From Amoebophrya sp. A120 (lineage: Eukaryota > Sar > Dinophyceae > Syndiniales > Amoebophryaceae), in the NCBI GenBank assembly GCA_905178155.1, contig CAJINV010000011.1, forward strand, positions 581,982 through 645,981: a stretch of DNA of 64,000 nucleotides, in the 5' to 3' direction. Position 1 is the stretch's first letter; each line of letters starts with the position of its first letter. Below the pieces are notes generated by a model, which was not told the DNA's origin, did not search any database, and saw only the letters and a list, made by a program, of their open reading frames with translations. The translations under genes were made by a program, and so were the position numbers. Shown one piece after another: positions 11,145-22,700 of the stretch.

Positions 11145-11991
11145 CTATCCACCCGGAGCCGAAGTGAGTAGTCAGGCTGTATCTAAACTACTTACATTAA
11201 AGCAAAACCAACAAAATTTCTGTGCATAGTATCAAGAAGTCAGCAGCTGCCCCGCCGCAGCAGAAGCATTATCAGAAGAGTATAGCTCTATGAACTGCAC
11301 GAAGAAAGAACTGTCACTGACAAATATTGCCCCGATCCGAATCTTTCAAAAAATGCTGCAGCTCGCCGAAAGAAGTTGCCTTTTGCTTGCTCTCTAGTCA
11401 CCAGCTGCAAGAAATGAATACAAGAAAAACGCTGCAAGGAACGAATGGTGTAGTTCGACGCACGCTGACGCTGATCTTGTATAGGAATATCTCACAGCTA
11501 TCATCTTCGCTTAAAAGTAGACAATGCGAATTGCTCTTCTCGTCAGGAAAAAAACGAGGCACCTCAGTTACATAATTGTCGATCTTTTGATCCTTCTTTC
11601 ATCCAGAGCCGCGGCTCACATCATGACGGAGTGCGATTCGTTACCGAGCTGAACGACTGTTCCACTCTCTTGCTGTTCCTGAACAAGTAAGCGCTAGGAC
11701 AAACACTACTTAACTACAGAGTGTGAGTCTGAGTGGGTAGTACTTTATCGGCAGATCAAACACTAGCTCCTTCCGGCACAGCTTCCAGATATTGCAAAAA
11801 AGTTTTGCTCTTTTTTTTTAAACTACAAATCACAAAGCTAAAACTGCGAGAAAGTTCTGTAACGACATCAGATCGGAAATGGTGGTGATCCAGGCTCGTC
11901 ATCACTGATTTTTCGCGGTTCCTGTTCGTGGTCCGCTCTTCTATCGGCACGATCGCAAATCAATGAGCAATGAAACGACAACTGCGCCTCG
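11145..11991. other. Intergenic between G3 and G2
   Basis: About 850 bases without a convincing open frame, AT-richer than the flanking exons. No repeat or RNA gene recognised. Confidence 0.4.
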
Positions 11992-13775
11992 TCAGCCCCC
12001 CGCACGATGCCAGTCCCGCCACAAGACGGGGACTCCTTCTTCTTGATACGCTCGTTTACTGTGCGACGACGTTTGCAGCTGCGAATGCACTTCCTTCCAT
12101 ACCTGGTGACAGTCGTACCAAAGCTTGTGTTTCAACACTTCCATTTCACTTCGCAGTTCCATGGCCACGTCCACCGGTTTCCCGCCCGCCGCGGGATGGC
12201 ACACCCGCTGCCAAGTCGGAATGACCGCGCGCCGCTGGTAGCCGTAGCAGAACTCCAACAGCTGTAGCACCGCCTCGCACTCGGCCCAGGTGTGGGTGGT
12301 GGCCTCGAACACGATGAGTCGGGGCAGTGCGATCAGCCCCAGATTCTCGAACCGTTCCCACATGAGGGACCGCACGATGCCGTAATCGGCGTATCAAATG
12401 CAAATATCCCTGGACGTCTGGAAGAGTGCAAGATTTGTGACGCAGGTTTTCCATGACCCATGAGGTCTGGAATGCGAGACCCAGCATGACAGATGAGATT
12501 CTTTGAGGTCTCTATCATGCCTTTCTTGCATGAGAAACCCCCTCCCAACTTGGTCAAAACCGGACAGCTTTTGGCACTCACGCAACACAGGCTTTTGCAT
12601 CATTCAGATTTAGCATGACAAGTTCTACTTAATCTTCCAGACATACAGGGATTTTTGCATTTGATACGGCGTTGCAGCAGTCGATCTTAATGGTGTCGAT
12701 GAGCAGAACGCGCTGCAGGGTCTATCGAATGGAAAAATCCCCCCTCCCCATATCAAAACGGAATTTCTGATGCTGGATTTGCGTACACAAATCAGCTTTG
12801 TATTGCAGAGAGGCATTGCGGCCAGGTCCCCAGGCTATGTAGGGGCGTATAGGTCTAGTATTTGTTCAGCATTGCAAACGGCTCCCCTTTAGGCCCAACC
12901 GCATGATAAATTGCTTCCATAATGGGGCGGAAGCTTCTGTCCTTGTCTTCTTGCAATACAAGTGTGATTTGTGACCTCAAATCCGCAACACAAATTTTCG
13001 GAAACATACCTGTTCAATATGGGGAGGGGGGATTTTTCCTTCTGATAGCGTCAGGATCTGGTGCAGGGACTCCACCGGGACCAGTTATCCTGTTTAAAAA
13101 CGCCCCCACCACACAGGTAGTTGTCATGCAATTCTGCATGCTGAAAATGTTTCCCATGCGTAGTCCCATGCGAAGCGCCCACTCGTCGCGTTTTGGAATT
13201 TGTGATGCTCCAACCAGCATAATAGGCCACGTCTGTGATGCTGCTGAAGCAACTAGCCAAACCGAACTACATTACGAGGCCAAACTTGTTATGCGCAATG
13301 CCCAAAGCTAGCTGATTTGTGCAGCAGATTCTCCATCTTGACTCTGGGGTGGAGGGGATGCTTTTATTCAGAATACCAGTTCGCGCTTCATCAGGTGCAG
13401 CAAGCCGTTGGAGGCGAGCACCTGCAGCAGGTAGTCGACCGGCTGCTCTATGCTCGTGCACGCGCACGCCCGCTCGCCCACGAACTGGCAGGTGCGGCAG
13501 TCGTACTGCCGATGTAGCCGGCACACTGTGTTTCCGCAGGTCCGCATGTGCTGCATCAGGTCCGGGTCGAGGCCGTAGAGGTAGCGGTAATGGTTTGCAT
13601 CAAAACTTCTAGTACTGGCCCGAGTGGGTCCTTTACTAGGTTTTCGCCTCTGCCACTCGTCCTTGCGCTTCCAGGCTCTCACCGCAGCAACCTGGATTTC
13701 ATCCGTGGGTTGGATCTTTACAAATATGCACCATAGGCATATTGTTTGACGATCACGACGAAGACGATCAGACAT
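11992..13775 (-). CDS. G3: unknown protein, 293 aa, 4 exons
   Basis: Exons: 13775-13372, 13079-13050 (30 nt), 12719-12667 (53 nt), 12386-11992; total 294 codons. No family recognised. Residues after an Arg-rich N-terminus include a Cys/His-rich stretch (HMRTCGNTVCRLHRQYDCRTCQFVGERACAC) that could bind a metal, written here only as seen. The middle reads TLQRVLLIDTIKIDCCNADY once three IEs are removed. The start ATG lies only 5 bases downstream of the G4 stop, so a further upstream exon or a shared transcript is possible. Confidence 0.75.
12393..12666. mobile_element. Family A introner in G3
   Basis: 274 bp, A1 subtype in sense orientation to the gene. DR CGGCGT at 12387-12392 and 12667-12672. 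Excision joins IDCCNA-DYGIVR. Confidence 0.92.
12723..13049. mobile_element. Family C introner in G3
   Basis: 327 bp. DR GTC at 12720-12722 and 13050-13052. Excision joins LHQILT-LQRVLL. Confidence 0.88.
13087..13371. mobile_element. Family D introner in G3
   Basis: 285 bp. DR ACCAGTT (7 bp) at 13080-13086 and 13372-13378. Excision joins LMKREL-VPVESL. No register inside the repeat yields GT-AG. Confidence 0.92.
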
Positions 13776-13780
13776 ATTTA

Positions 13781-15132
13781 TTATGAACAAGTTGCACAGG
13801 ATGAAAGTCGTGCAACGAAAAATGAAAAACAAGAACCCTCTTCTACTACGTCTCTCTCGCCAGATTCGGTCCGGTAGCTGAGCGGGAGGGGCGCGGCGAG
13901 TAGTTATCGTAAGGGAAAATCCCCCCTCCACATATCGAAAGGGTGCGTCTCAGAAAATTTGCAATGCTGATTTGTGGCCACAGATCGTTTCTGTCTTGCG
14001 CGAACGCAACTCCACAGTCTCCGCCGCGTTCTGCAGGCGGTTTGTGATGCTGGTGGCCCTACAGACTAGACGTTTGCCATGCGCAGCGCCTAGCCCAAAA
14101 CATCTCTACGCAGTCTTGATATAGGCCTGCAGTCCTCTCCAGCAAGACAAATCTGATTTATTGTGTATGCAAATCCAGCATCAGAAACCTCGTTGCGATA
14201 TGGGGAGGGGAAATTTTTCCATTTGATAGCAGGTCCCGCCCCGGCTCGGATACAAACGAGCTTTGTTCCTCCGGAATGTCGGACACCTGCAGCGAGTCGG
14301 GCGTGGCGTCCTCTGCTGAAAAAGTAAGCACCTGTTGCTCGACTGCGCAGGGACCACTTGGCCTTGTGTTCGTGTTCGTCCCGGGGTGCCCACCACTGTG
14401 GGGGTTCCTGGAGGTGGTGCTTGTCGTTTGCTCCTGCTTGATGGCACTGAAAACGTCATAAATTTTCCAACCGTCTACTTCCTCGACAACGAAGCCTGCT
14501 TCCGTCTGGATCTGGCCGCTGCTCCTATTGGTTATGACTTGCACTTGCTCCTCGCTTGCTCCTTCAAAAATATTACCATCGCGTGCCGGTGGTCGTGTCT
14601 CTGTCTTCTTCGCCACATGATCTTCCCGTAGTTCCCGCTGCAAAGGGACCGGAGCCTCCTCGTTGTATACCACTTGTTCATCTCCGATGCTGCTGGTGAC
14701 AAAGACAACATCGTCGTCGTCATAATTTTTATCCTTGCGGCGGTGGGCGGCCACCTGCTCGCCCGCAAGTTCCTCCTCTTCTTCCCACACTTTCCCGGTC
14801 TCCCGGTAGTAGAGCCACGAGAGAAAGTCCGGATTCGTGCAGTCAGAATCGCGGACCAGACGCAACTGCTCTCCCTCGGACTTGTCCGAGAACCATCCCT
14901 GCTCCCACCTCCAGTACTGCACCACCCAGCTGGCCAGGTACTTTCGGTGCTCCTCGTCCTTGATTTTCCGCTCCCCGCGCCCCGTGAGCCGCGTTTTGAC
15001 TACTTTTTGCAACTTCGTCAGGTTGCCCGACTCTTCGGGCAGCGAGTCGAGGTTCTGTGTCCCAGGAAAGAACTGCAACTGCTTCATCACTCTTCTTTGT
15101 TTTGCAAGATCTGCACCACAACCTTTTTCCAC
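13781..15132 (-). CDS. G4: unknown acidic protein, 341 aa, 2 exons
   Basis: Exons 15132-14227 and 13900-13781 give 342 codons. No family recognised. The N-terminal third is basic and helical. A Trp-rich segment (YLASWVVQYWRWEQGWFSD) follows, then an acidic, disordered remainder. After the family C IE the frame runs 39 codons to a TAA. The stop is 5 bases from the G3 start. An internal Met at residue 16 (MKQLQFFPGTQN) is an equally good start. Confidence 0.65.
13904..14226. mobile_element. Family C introner in G4
   Basis: 323 bp. DR TAG at 13901-13903 and 14227-14229. Excision joins PGRDLL-LAAPLP and leads to a stop 39 codons on. Confidence 0.8.
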
Positions 15133-15285
15133 ATGACACGGAAACTTTGCCGTGCGCGCTTCCGCCCAAGTGAAATATTAAACACAGTGGAAGATAGATC
15201 AAGTGTTTATTTGCAGGTGTAGCAAGACAAAAAAGTTTTGCGTTTCAAATTTTGCATCACAAGTAAGTTCACAGTGAAACGGTTT

Positions 15286-15819
15286 CTATTTTCCTGCGAT
15301 ATTCTGCTGGATGGCGTCAATGCTGATCCCCGTGGCGGTCGGCAACCCCAGCCACTCCTCGCAGCCCTTGTATAAACTTGCGCATTTCGAGGAGAGGAAG
15401 TACGCATTGCTGTCCCCGTCCCGGTCAAGGTCCTCAGGGAAGCAGGCCTGCGCGAAGCTCTGGTAGTACGACGCACCCACCTCCACGAAGTCCCGATACT
15501 CCGGGAGAACCACCAACGCGGGGTCGTCGAGATGCTTCCGTACCAAATCCTGAAAAAACAGCGCCACGGCGTTCAGGGTCAGCAGCTTGTACCTGCGGTA
15601 GTCGAGGCTGGTAACCTGGTCGATTTTTGCCAGCTGCTCCAACTGCTTAAACCTTGGAATCACCAAGTAATCCCGCATCGACAAGGTCCCGCGTTTATCC
15701 GCCGGCAGGTCGCGCTTCAAAGGCCGCATGCCCCAAAAGCAGTGGTTCAGCTCGATCACCCGCTCTCGTCTCCGGACGGCGGGAGCTCTTGCTCTTGGTG
15801 GATGCGAGAAGTCCGTCAT
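15286..15819 (-). CDS. G5: unknown protein, 177 aa, single exon
   Basis: Uninterrupted frame from MTDFSHPPRAR to IAGK. It has no IE, unlike its neighbours. The composition is that of a folded soluble protein with several aromatic residues (CFWGMRPLKRD, YYQSFAQACF). No family recognised. It lies about 150 bases downstream of the G4 start on the same strand order. Confidence 0.72.
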   Translation of the reverse strand: MTDFSHPPRARAPAVRRRERVIELNHCFWGMRPLKRDLPADKRGTLSMRDYLVIPRFKQLEQLAKIDQVTSLDYRRYKLLTLNAVALFFQDLVRKHLDDPALVVLPEYRDFVEVGASYYQSFAQACFPEDLDRDGDSNAYFLSSKCASLYKGCEEWLGLPTATGISIDAIQQNIAGK

Positions 15820-16767
15820 TATCTCGCGGTAGTAAATCTATTTGTCGCGGGATGTATGTACTTATGTAGCCTTTATCGGGTCGACGTGCGGCTTGTGGTG
15901 GCGAAGGCTCGTGGCTGTCTCACATCGTCGTGAACAGCAAATGGCTGTCATGATTTGAAACTCACAGTATGTAAGTACTCTTCACACTTTGCAATTTTAT
16001 ACCTTTTTGATTTTTCAATCCTCAACGCGGCCACCATTTCTATTCTATTCTGAGATTTTGCCAGCAGGCGATGCCCATTTTGACGAAGAATGAACTCGCC
16101 GGAAGATCATGTTGAGTCTGAAGATCATGGTCAGCAAAAGAGACGCGTCTCCCGAATATGAATTTCGAAAAGAAAAACACGTGAGCCAAGAAAAGACAGT
16201 GTCAACGACAAGGAAGAGCCACTACCAAATCGACCGCGGGCAAATAGATACGATCGGATCAGAAGAAGAACGTGAACTTCCAGTACTCGGTCCTCCGTGA
16301 AGATCTTCGTATTGTTTCAAACTCGATAGAATCGTGATCCTTTTTCCTTCATAAGAATCTTCCTTCTTGCTTTTCTTACGACGTTCAGCCCAGAGAGGCG
16401 CAGCAAAAGCGGTGCGAATGTTGAACGGAGGAACATTTTTTTCGCACAGAGGAACAATAGAGTGACGCCGACGACGTGTGGTCGTGTACAAGAACGTAGC
16501 GTCCTGACCGTACTATGTGGTCAACAAGAACCCAGGATTTAGTACTTACTCACGAGTCTCTGCGTTAAGGGCAAGAACGGTCATCTCCGTTCTGTCTGCT
16601 TCTCCGTTTTGTTCTCTTGTTTCGGTTTTAAGTATGTTGTTCAGCAACCAAGCATGTCACAGTCACAGTCTGCATCTTCAAGCCTGCGCAACATGAGAAT
16701 GAGTCACAGTCACTTATATAATGCCGCACTTCTATCCATCTACTTCTCCCAGCGCTGGTACTCCTCC
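15820..16767. other. Intergenic between G6 end and G5
   Basis: AT-richer sequence with only short open frames. Nothing recognised. Confidence 0.4.
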
Positions 16768-19700
16768 TCACCCCAATTGGGGATTGTAGCAGACGTTGTC
16801 CTTGGAATAGAAGCTTCGGTCGGAAGGAACGTGGTCGAACAGGTTCAAAAAGTAGTTTTCCCCCGCCGTCCTCCGGCGTACCACCCGCTTCTGGAAGAAC
16901 ACGCCATCTTTTGACTTGTACACAACGGTGCGCGCCAGGTCGCGGAGAGTGCTTGAGGGCGAGAGCCATAGTGCGTGGAGTTGCTGCTGGTCAATCGTGA
17001 CGTCCCACCGGTCTTTGAGGTACAGCAAAAGTTTCTTTTCCACGTCGCTTAGTGCCTGTGAAAGTGCACAGCGACCCTTCCCCCTCATTTGTATGGCACG
17101 AACGGCAATACAAGCAGCACCGAGAATTATGCAGGTCTTGCATGACAAATCTGCACAGGATTGTAGTGCTATTTGGACTGGCAGAACACTTGTCATGCAA
17201 ACAGTGCTAAGAGGCACAGCCTGGATTGGGCATTTTGCATGACAAATGAGGGGGAGGGGGAGTTGTGCACTGTCATATTGCCTCCAACTCGTCGACGCTG
17301 GTCTCCTCGTCTTCCTGCCGGGCCGTGCCGGACGAGATAGTACTGCTCGCGGCTCCACCCCGGTGGTGCAACGAGACAAAGACGTCCTGCATTTTCGTGT
17401 CCAGGCTCCAGTGCGCACAGTAGGAGAGTTGCTTCTTCGTGCCGGTCTCTCTCGAGAATTGCTTCGCCACCGCCGAAGTGGGAGATAAAGAAGACCCGTC
17501 CTTCGAGAGTTCCTCCGACACAGACGAGTCCCCAGGAGCGGGATCCTTCTGCGGCGGCGGGGGCGCCGCGAACCGAAAGCCGCCGATCTTGTGCCGGATC
17601 GCAAGCAGTTGCGGGTTCGCCACACCGTACAGGTGAATCGTAGTCGTGCCGCTATCGTGTGGTGCTGCTGCTGTTCTTTCGGATTCGGGGGAGGCTTTAA
17701 TATGAAGACTGTTCGAGGACGCTCCTGCGACTGTTCCTGTTGCAACTACATCTACAAGATGATTTGTTATAGCACCTGTGTTCATCCGCACCGCGTCTTG
17801 ACTAGTACATCTCTCATCCAACTCCGACAACGGCAAGGATAAGAGCATGAGGTCCGCTTTCATCGCCGCCAGAAAGGCCTCGCGGTTCTTCAGCTGCCGC
17901 TGGTACACTAAGTGCCCGTCGTAGAAGTAGCTGATTAACAGGAGGAACATCAAGAGGGAGGTTGGCAAAAAAATGGTGAGCACCAACAGCAGGAACAGGA
18001 CGAAAAAAACCAACTGCGTGATCCACCGCACCCGCCCGGTGAACAGGTTTTTGTACTTCTCAAATGCCTCCACGTACGACTCAATCGTGTCCAAATACCC
18101 GACAAAGAACTCGACGAATTGCTCGAACTCCGTTTGCAACGAGTACAGATATGCATTGCAAATATCGTGATCTGGGTCTGATTCCTATAAGGTTGCGATG
18201 CTAATGTTCGAAGGATACTTCGCGAACAGTGTTGCTGAGCCGCGCATGGCAAGTTTCATCATCTGAGCATAGCTATGTCTACACGCTAATCTCATGACAA
18301 TAAGGCGCCTTTTTGCATGACAAAGAAGTGGCACTGTAGCACAACGAGCATGACAGAATTTTCTTTCGTCCCGGCCAAGCATGACAATAAACTCGCCTGC
18401 TTCCCGGGGACCCAGACCACATATTAGCAGTGAATAACAGGGGGATCAATCCAACTCCTGCGGCAGAGGAAGCTGCAGCTCCTGCCACGGCAGATGAACT
18501 ACTCGCGTTCATGAGCTGTCCGCCGAGCTGCTGGTGGGTGATCATCCCCCGTTTGCTTTTTCGCGGAATCCCCAAGCTGTGGGTCGTACCATGCGCTGCC
18601 TGGATAGCTGCGTTCATGATCGGGGAAGCTGGTCGTGGCCCACCGCTTAATGTACTTGTTCCTTTCATCAACATATTCGACGTAGTTGTAGTTCCTGGCA
18701 CGATGTCCAGTAGGGCATCGTTATTTCCATAATTTCCGATTTCATCTCCCTGCGCGGAACGTGGAATTTCATCATCTGGTGCCGGTGATATGTTTAAAGC
18801 TGCTGCGGTTGTTCTCCTCTCTTTCCTCTGCCGCGCACTCAGCAGCGCAGCATTTTCCAAAGCCGCCTGCTGCGCCAGGTCTTGCTGGCTCTGGGAAAAC
18901 AGGTTGCGCATGATCTGCTGCCCATCCTTATCCGGATCCAGTGCGTCCCCAAACGACGCGGCGGACTCGTTCTTCCCCAGCATAATCAACGGGCCTCCCG
19001 TAGTTGAACTACCACCGTCGTGCTGCAGCAGGTTATTATACGACAAGTCGCTGCCCAGGTGCTGGGCCGAGGAGGCGGACGTCATAGACCCAAAGGCTTT
19101 CCCCAGCGGGGACGCGAACTGCGCACTGTCCTCGTCCTCCGCCTCCTCATTCCCGGAGGAGTCAATCGTGCCCAGATCGGGGAGCGACGCAAACATCTCC
19201 GTCCTGTGCCCCGACGCAACATGCCGCCGCGCCAGGTCGTGCGAGGACTCGCGGCCGCCCGTGGTATGATCTACTTCGCTGGTCTTGGACAACTTCGTTA
19301 CTCGACTCATCGTGCTGGCAAGTCCTCTTGCGCTGGGACTACTGCGTTGCTCGACTTGTGTAGTCGACATAGGAAAATAACCCGTACTACCCTGCTGTTG
19401 CGTAGTAGTCGCGCCAGTAGGTCGTCCTCCTGGAGATGATATGGTCGAGACGAGTCTGCTTTCGGCACTGAGCTGCGCAAAAACCGCCGCGTTTTTGGAG
19501 CTGATTGGTGTGGAGGTCGGCGAACTGAAGACCGGACTCGAGGGCTGCTGGTGGATGATGGTGGTCACGTTCGAGCGGGTGAGAAACGGTTCGCTTTTGT
19601 CTCTGTCTGCTCCACCGCCCTTTTCTGGCGAGGAGGTGGAGTCCGAGAGGAACGCGAGATTTTCTTGTTGAGCACGACGGAGATCCTCGTGCACTGCGTC

Positions 19701-22700
19701 CGCCGCGTATTTGTCATGAGCGCCAGGACGAATCCTGGACGAAGAAGCACGACCGTGCACTTGCTTGAACAGCTGCCTCGCGTCGACTAGCGCGTCCTCG
19801 CGACACGCCACCCGGGGCGTCTCCTTCGGTATTGTGAGGCAAAATCCCCCCTCCCCATATTGAAAACGAGATTTGTGATGGTGTATTTGCGTACACGAGT
19901 CGGCTTGTATTGCTAGAAGGCCACGAGACGCAGTTACTCCTTCGTTTGCAGGCAATTTGTAATTACACAAAATAGAACACACTTCAATCCCAAAATAAAT
20001 CTCCTTTCTTTCTTTTTTCCTTGTTTCCTTTTTTCCTTCCAATTCGCACGCAATAATTATCGCTACGGGCCTTGAGGCAATTTGTAATGCTGTTTTCCGC
20101 CTCCACTTTCTTCCTGTGATGCTGAAGACGCAAGGGGTTTCCCAGCACGCCAGCCAGTGCCAGCGCTACAGTCTGCATCTTTTCCCTTTTAGCGTCACAA
20201 CGCGAGTTGTGATCATGAATCATGCTACACAAATCTCCTTTTGAGTACGACGAGGGAGGACTTTTCATCTTGATATTCGGACTCACGTGTTTCTCCGCCT
20301 CGTGCAGTTCCTTCGCGAACCGGTGCTCCATGCGTGTTTTCTTCCCTGCATGTTCCCGGCTGCTGTGGTCGCCCGCGTTCGTAGTGGTACTATACCCAGC
20401 AGCACTCGAGGAGGGCTCATTTCCGATCCGGGTGATTCTCGCGCGGCGCGCGACCCAGTGCCGGCGCCGCACCGCAAAATTCTTGTCCCCGTTGCCACCA
20501 CCAAACGTCGGCACGGGCTGCCAGTCGTCGGCGTGGAAAGATTCCGCGTATCGCCACCCGTCCACGTCTGTGGACACGCCGGGACTGGAGACAATGCTCC
20601 ACTCCCAGAAGACCCGGTAGCGGCCAAAATCGGTGTGTTTTTCCGGCGCAGGTCTTTTCGTGCGCGTGTTCCGCACGTCGCACCACTCCGAGGGGCATCA
20701 AATGCAAAAATGTCTGGGTCTGGAATGTTGCCGGGTTTGTCATGCATATTTTGCTTGATCCAGGATTGTGTGTGATGCATGCCCTACCATCACAGACTTT
20801 TAGAACCCTTCCTGCTGCCGACTCCGCATGACAAATGCCCTCCCCAGGTAGCACAAAATAGACTCCTCTTGCTGGTCATGCAATACAGATTTCTTTACAG
20901 TCCAAAGTTAGCATCACAAGTTCCAACCTTCCAGACCCAGGCATTTTTGCATGTGATAACGGGTCACCGGATTGAAAGCCGCTGAAGGACAGGAGCTGAA
21001 ACTTGCTAAACGCGTTGTTCTATGCATCGCAAATGTGTCTAGGTCTGGAAGATGCAACTTTGTTGTGCAGGCTACGCATGACCCGGAAGGTTTGGAATGC
21101 GTGGTCTAGCATAACAAGCTTTGAGAAGACTCCTCGATACTTATTTCGCATTTAGAAACTAGAACTACGTTGCCTTCGTGTTGCCCAAAGTGGGGGCTTG
21201 TTTTGCTGGTCATGCCATACAGACTTTTCTGTCGATCAAATCTCGCATGACAAACTCGGACTCTTCCAGACCCAGACATATTTGCAGTTGATATGTTCAG
21301 TTCGCGTCGTTGTTCCTCCGGGTCCACCACCTGTTCATCCGTGCTGCCCTTGAAAAAATGCAGCACGGCATTCACGTTGTTCGTCACCAGCACCGCACGG
21401 CGCTCGTTTTCAAAGACCTCCATAGACATCGGAATGTCGTCAAAGTTCGGCTCCTGCCAGGACCGGAGCAGCTGCTCCACCCTTGCACTGGGCAGGGACG
21501 CGGCGTCGCTGTTGGCGGCTCCGCCATCGTTGCTGTCCTCCAAATCGTTCAATCTCTCTTGAAACCCGGGGATCTGGAGCTGGGTGCGCTTCTTACTCTG
21601 TCCCGGCGACTTGTTGGACAGCAGGTCGGTGGTGGTGGCCCGTTTGAACGTTTTGTCACTCGGAATTGCGAGCGCGTAATCCTCGGATAGATCCTCAGCG
21701 AAAACGTGAGCCCTGGCAGTGTCACTCTTGGAAGGCGGACTGAGTAGGGTAACGGGAGTAGTTCTTACCGCTATTGCCGTGGCTTTCATGTGTTTGAATT
21801 CAAAATTACCGCTATCAACATCATAGCTAGTGGCGTCTTCATCCTCTGTAGCTGTGGGGGGGTGGAGGTAGATGCCAGGAGGCGCAGCTTGCCTTGATGC
21901 TCTGTCGTAAAAATTATTGCCTCGCCTTCCGGGGATGTCATCGTCCACGGCCTCTTCGTGACTGGAGGACTCATCTGGGTCGGTTCGCGGCCGGCGCGTG
22001 ACGTCGTTGTAGGTATTATCCTCTTCTTGTAGTCCGGAAGCTGCGGAGGAAGACGCGGATTCCTCATTGCTCTCGTCTACTACTGCTCCGCTGTCGGATG
22101 AAACAAGGAGATCCAATTGTGATCCTTCCCCCGCCCCACCGTGAGCCAGCTCCCCCGCATGATGTTGATCTCCTGGTAGTGAGCTCGCGAGAGTCCTCGA
22201 GGGCGTCGTGCCCGCCTCGGCTGCTTGTTCTGCTCGCTCGGTGTTGATACCCATCATCGTGCCGGGATGAACAAGTGGTTCTTCTTGTTGTGCCAAGATA
22301 TTATAATTGTGTTTCTGAGCTGCAAAACTGAACTCCGTACCAAAGTCCACCAGCTGCTTGCACCTTCGAGTGGAAACTCGGTGCAGCCGAAACCCGGCCC
22401 GGTACCCGTAGTGCAGCAGCAACCTGGTGTTTTTCTGGATCCACGGCTTGTTGTGCAGGCTGACGGCTAGGTGCGAGGCCCAGCCGTACAGCCAGGGCAG
22501 GTAATGGAGAAAGAACACGACGCCCATCTCCAGGCCAAACACGGTCCAGAATAGCACCCGCCGTTGTCCGGGCTGCAGCTCCGCGTTGGCCTGCCGCTGC
22601 TTCAGCACCGTCAAGATTTCCCGCAGGTCCAACGCCAGCGCCTCCCGCGGGCTGCTGCGCACGAACGTTCGAAGGCCGGAAGCGGTGTGCGGCAGGAGCG

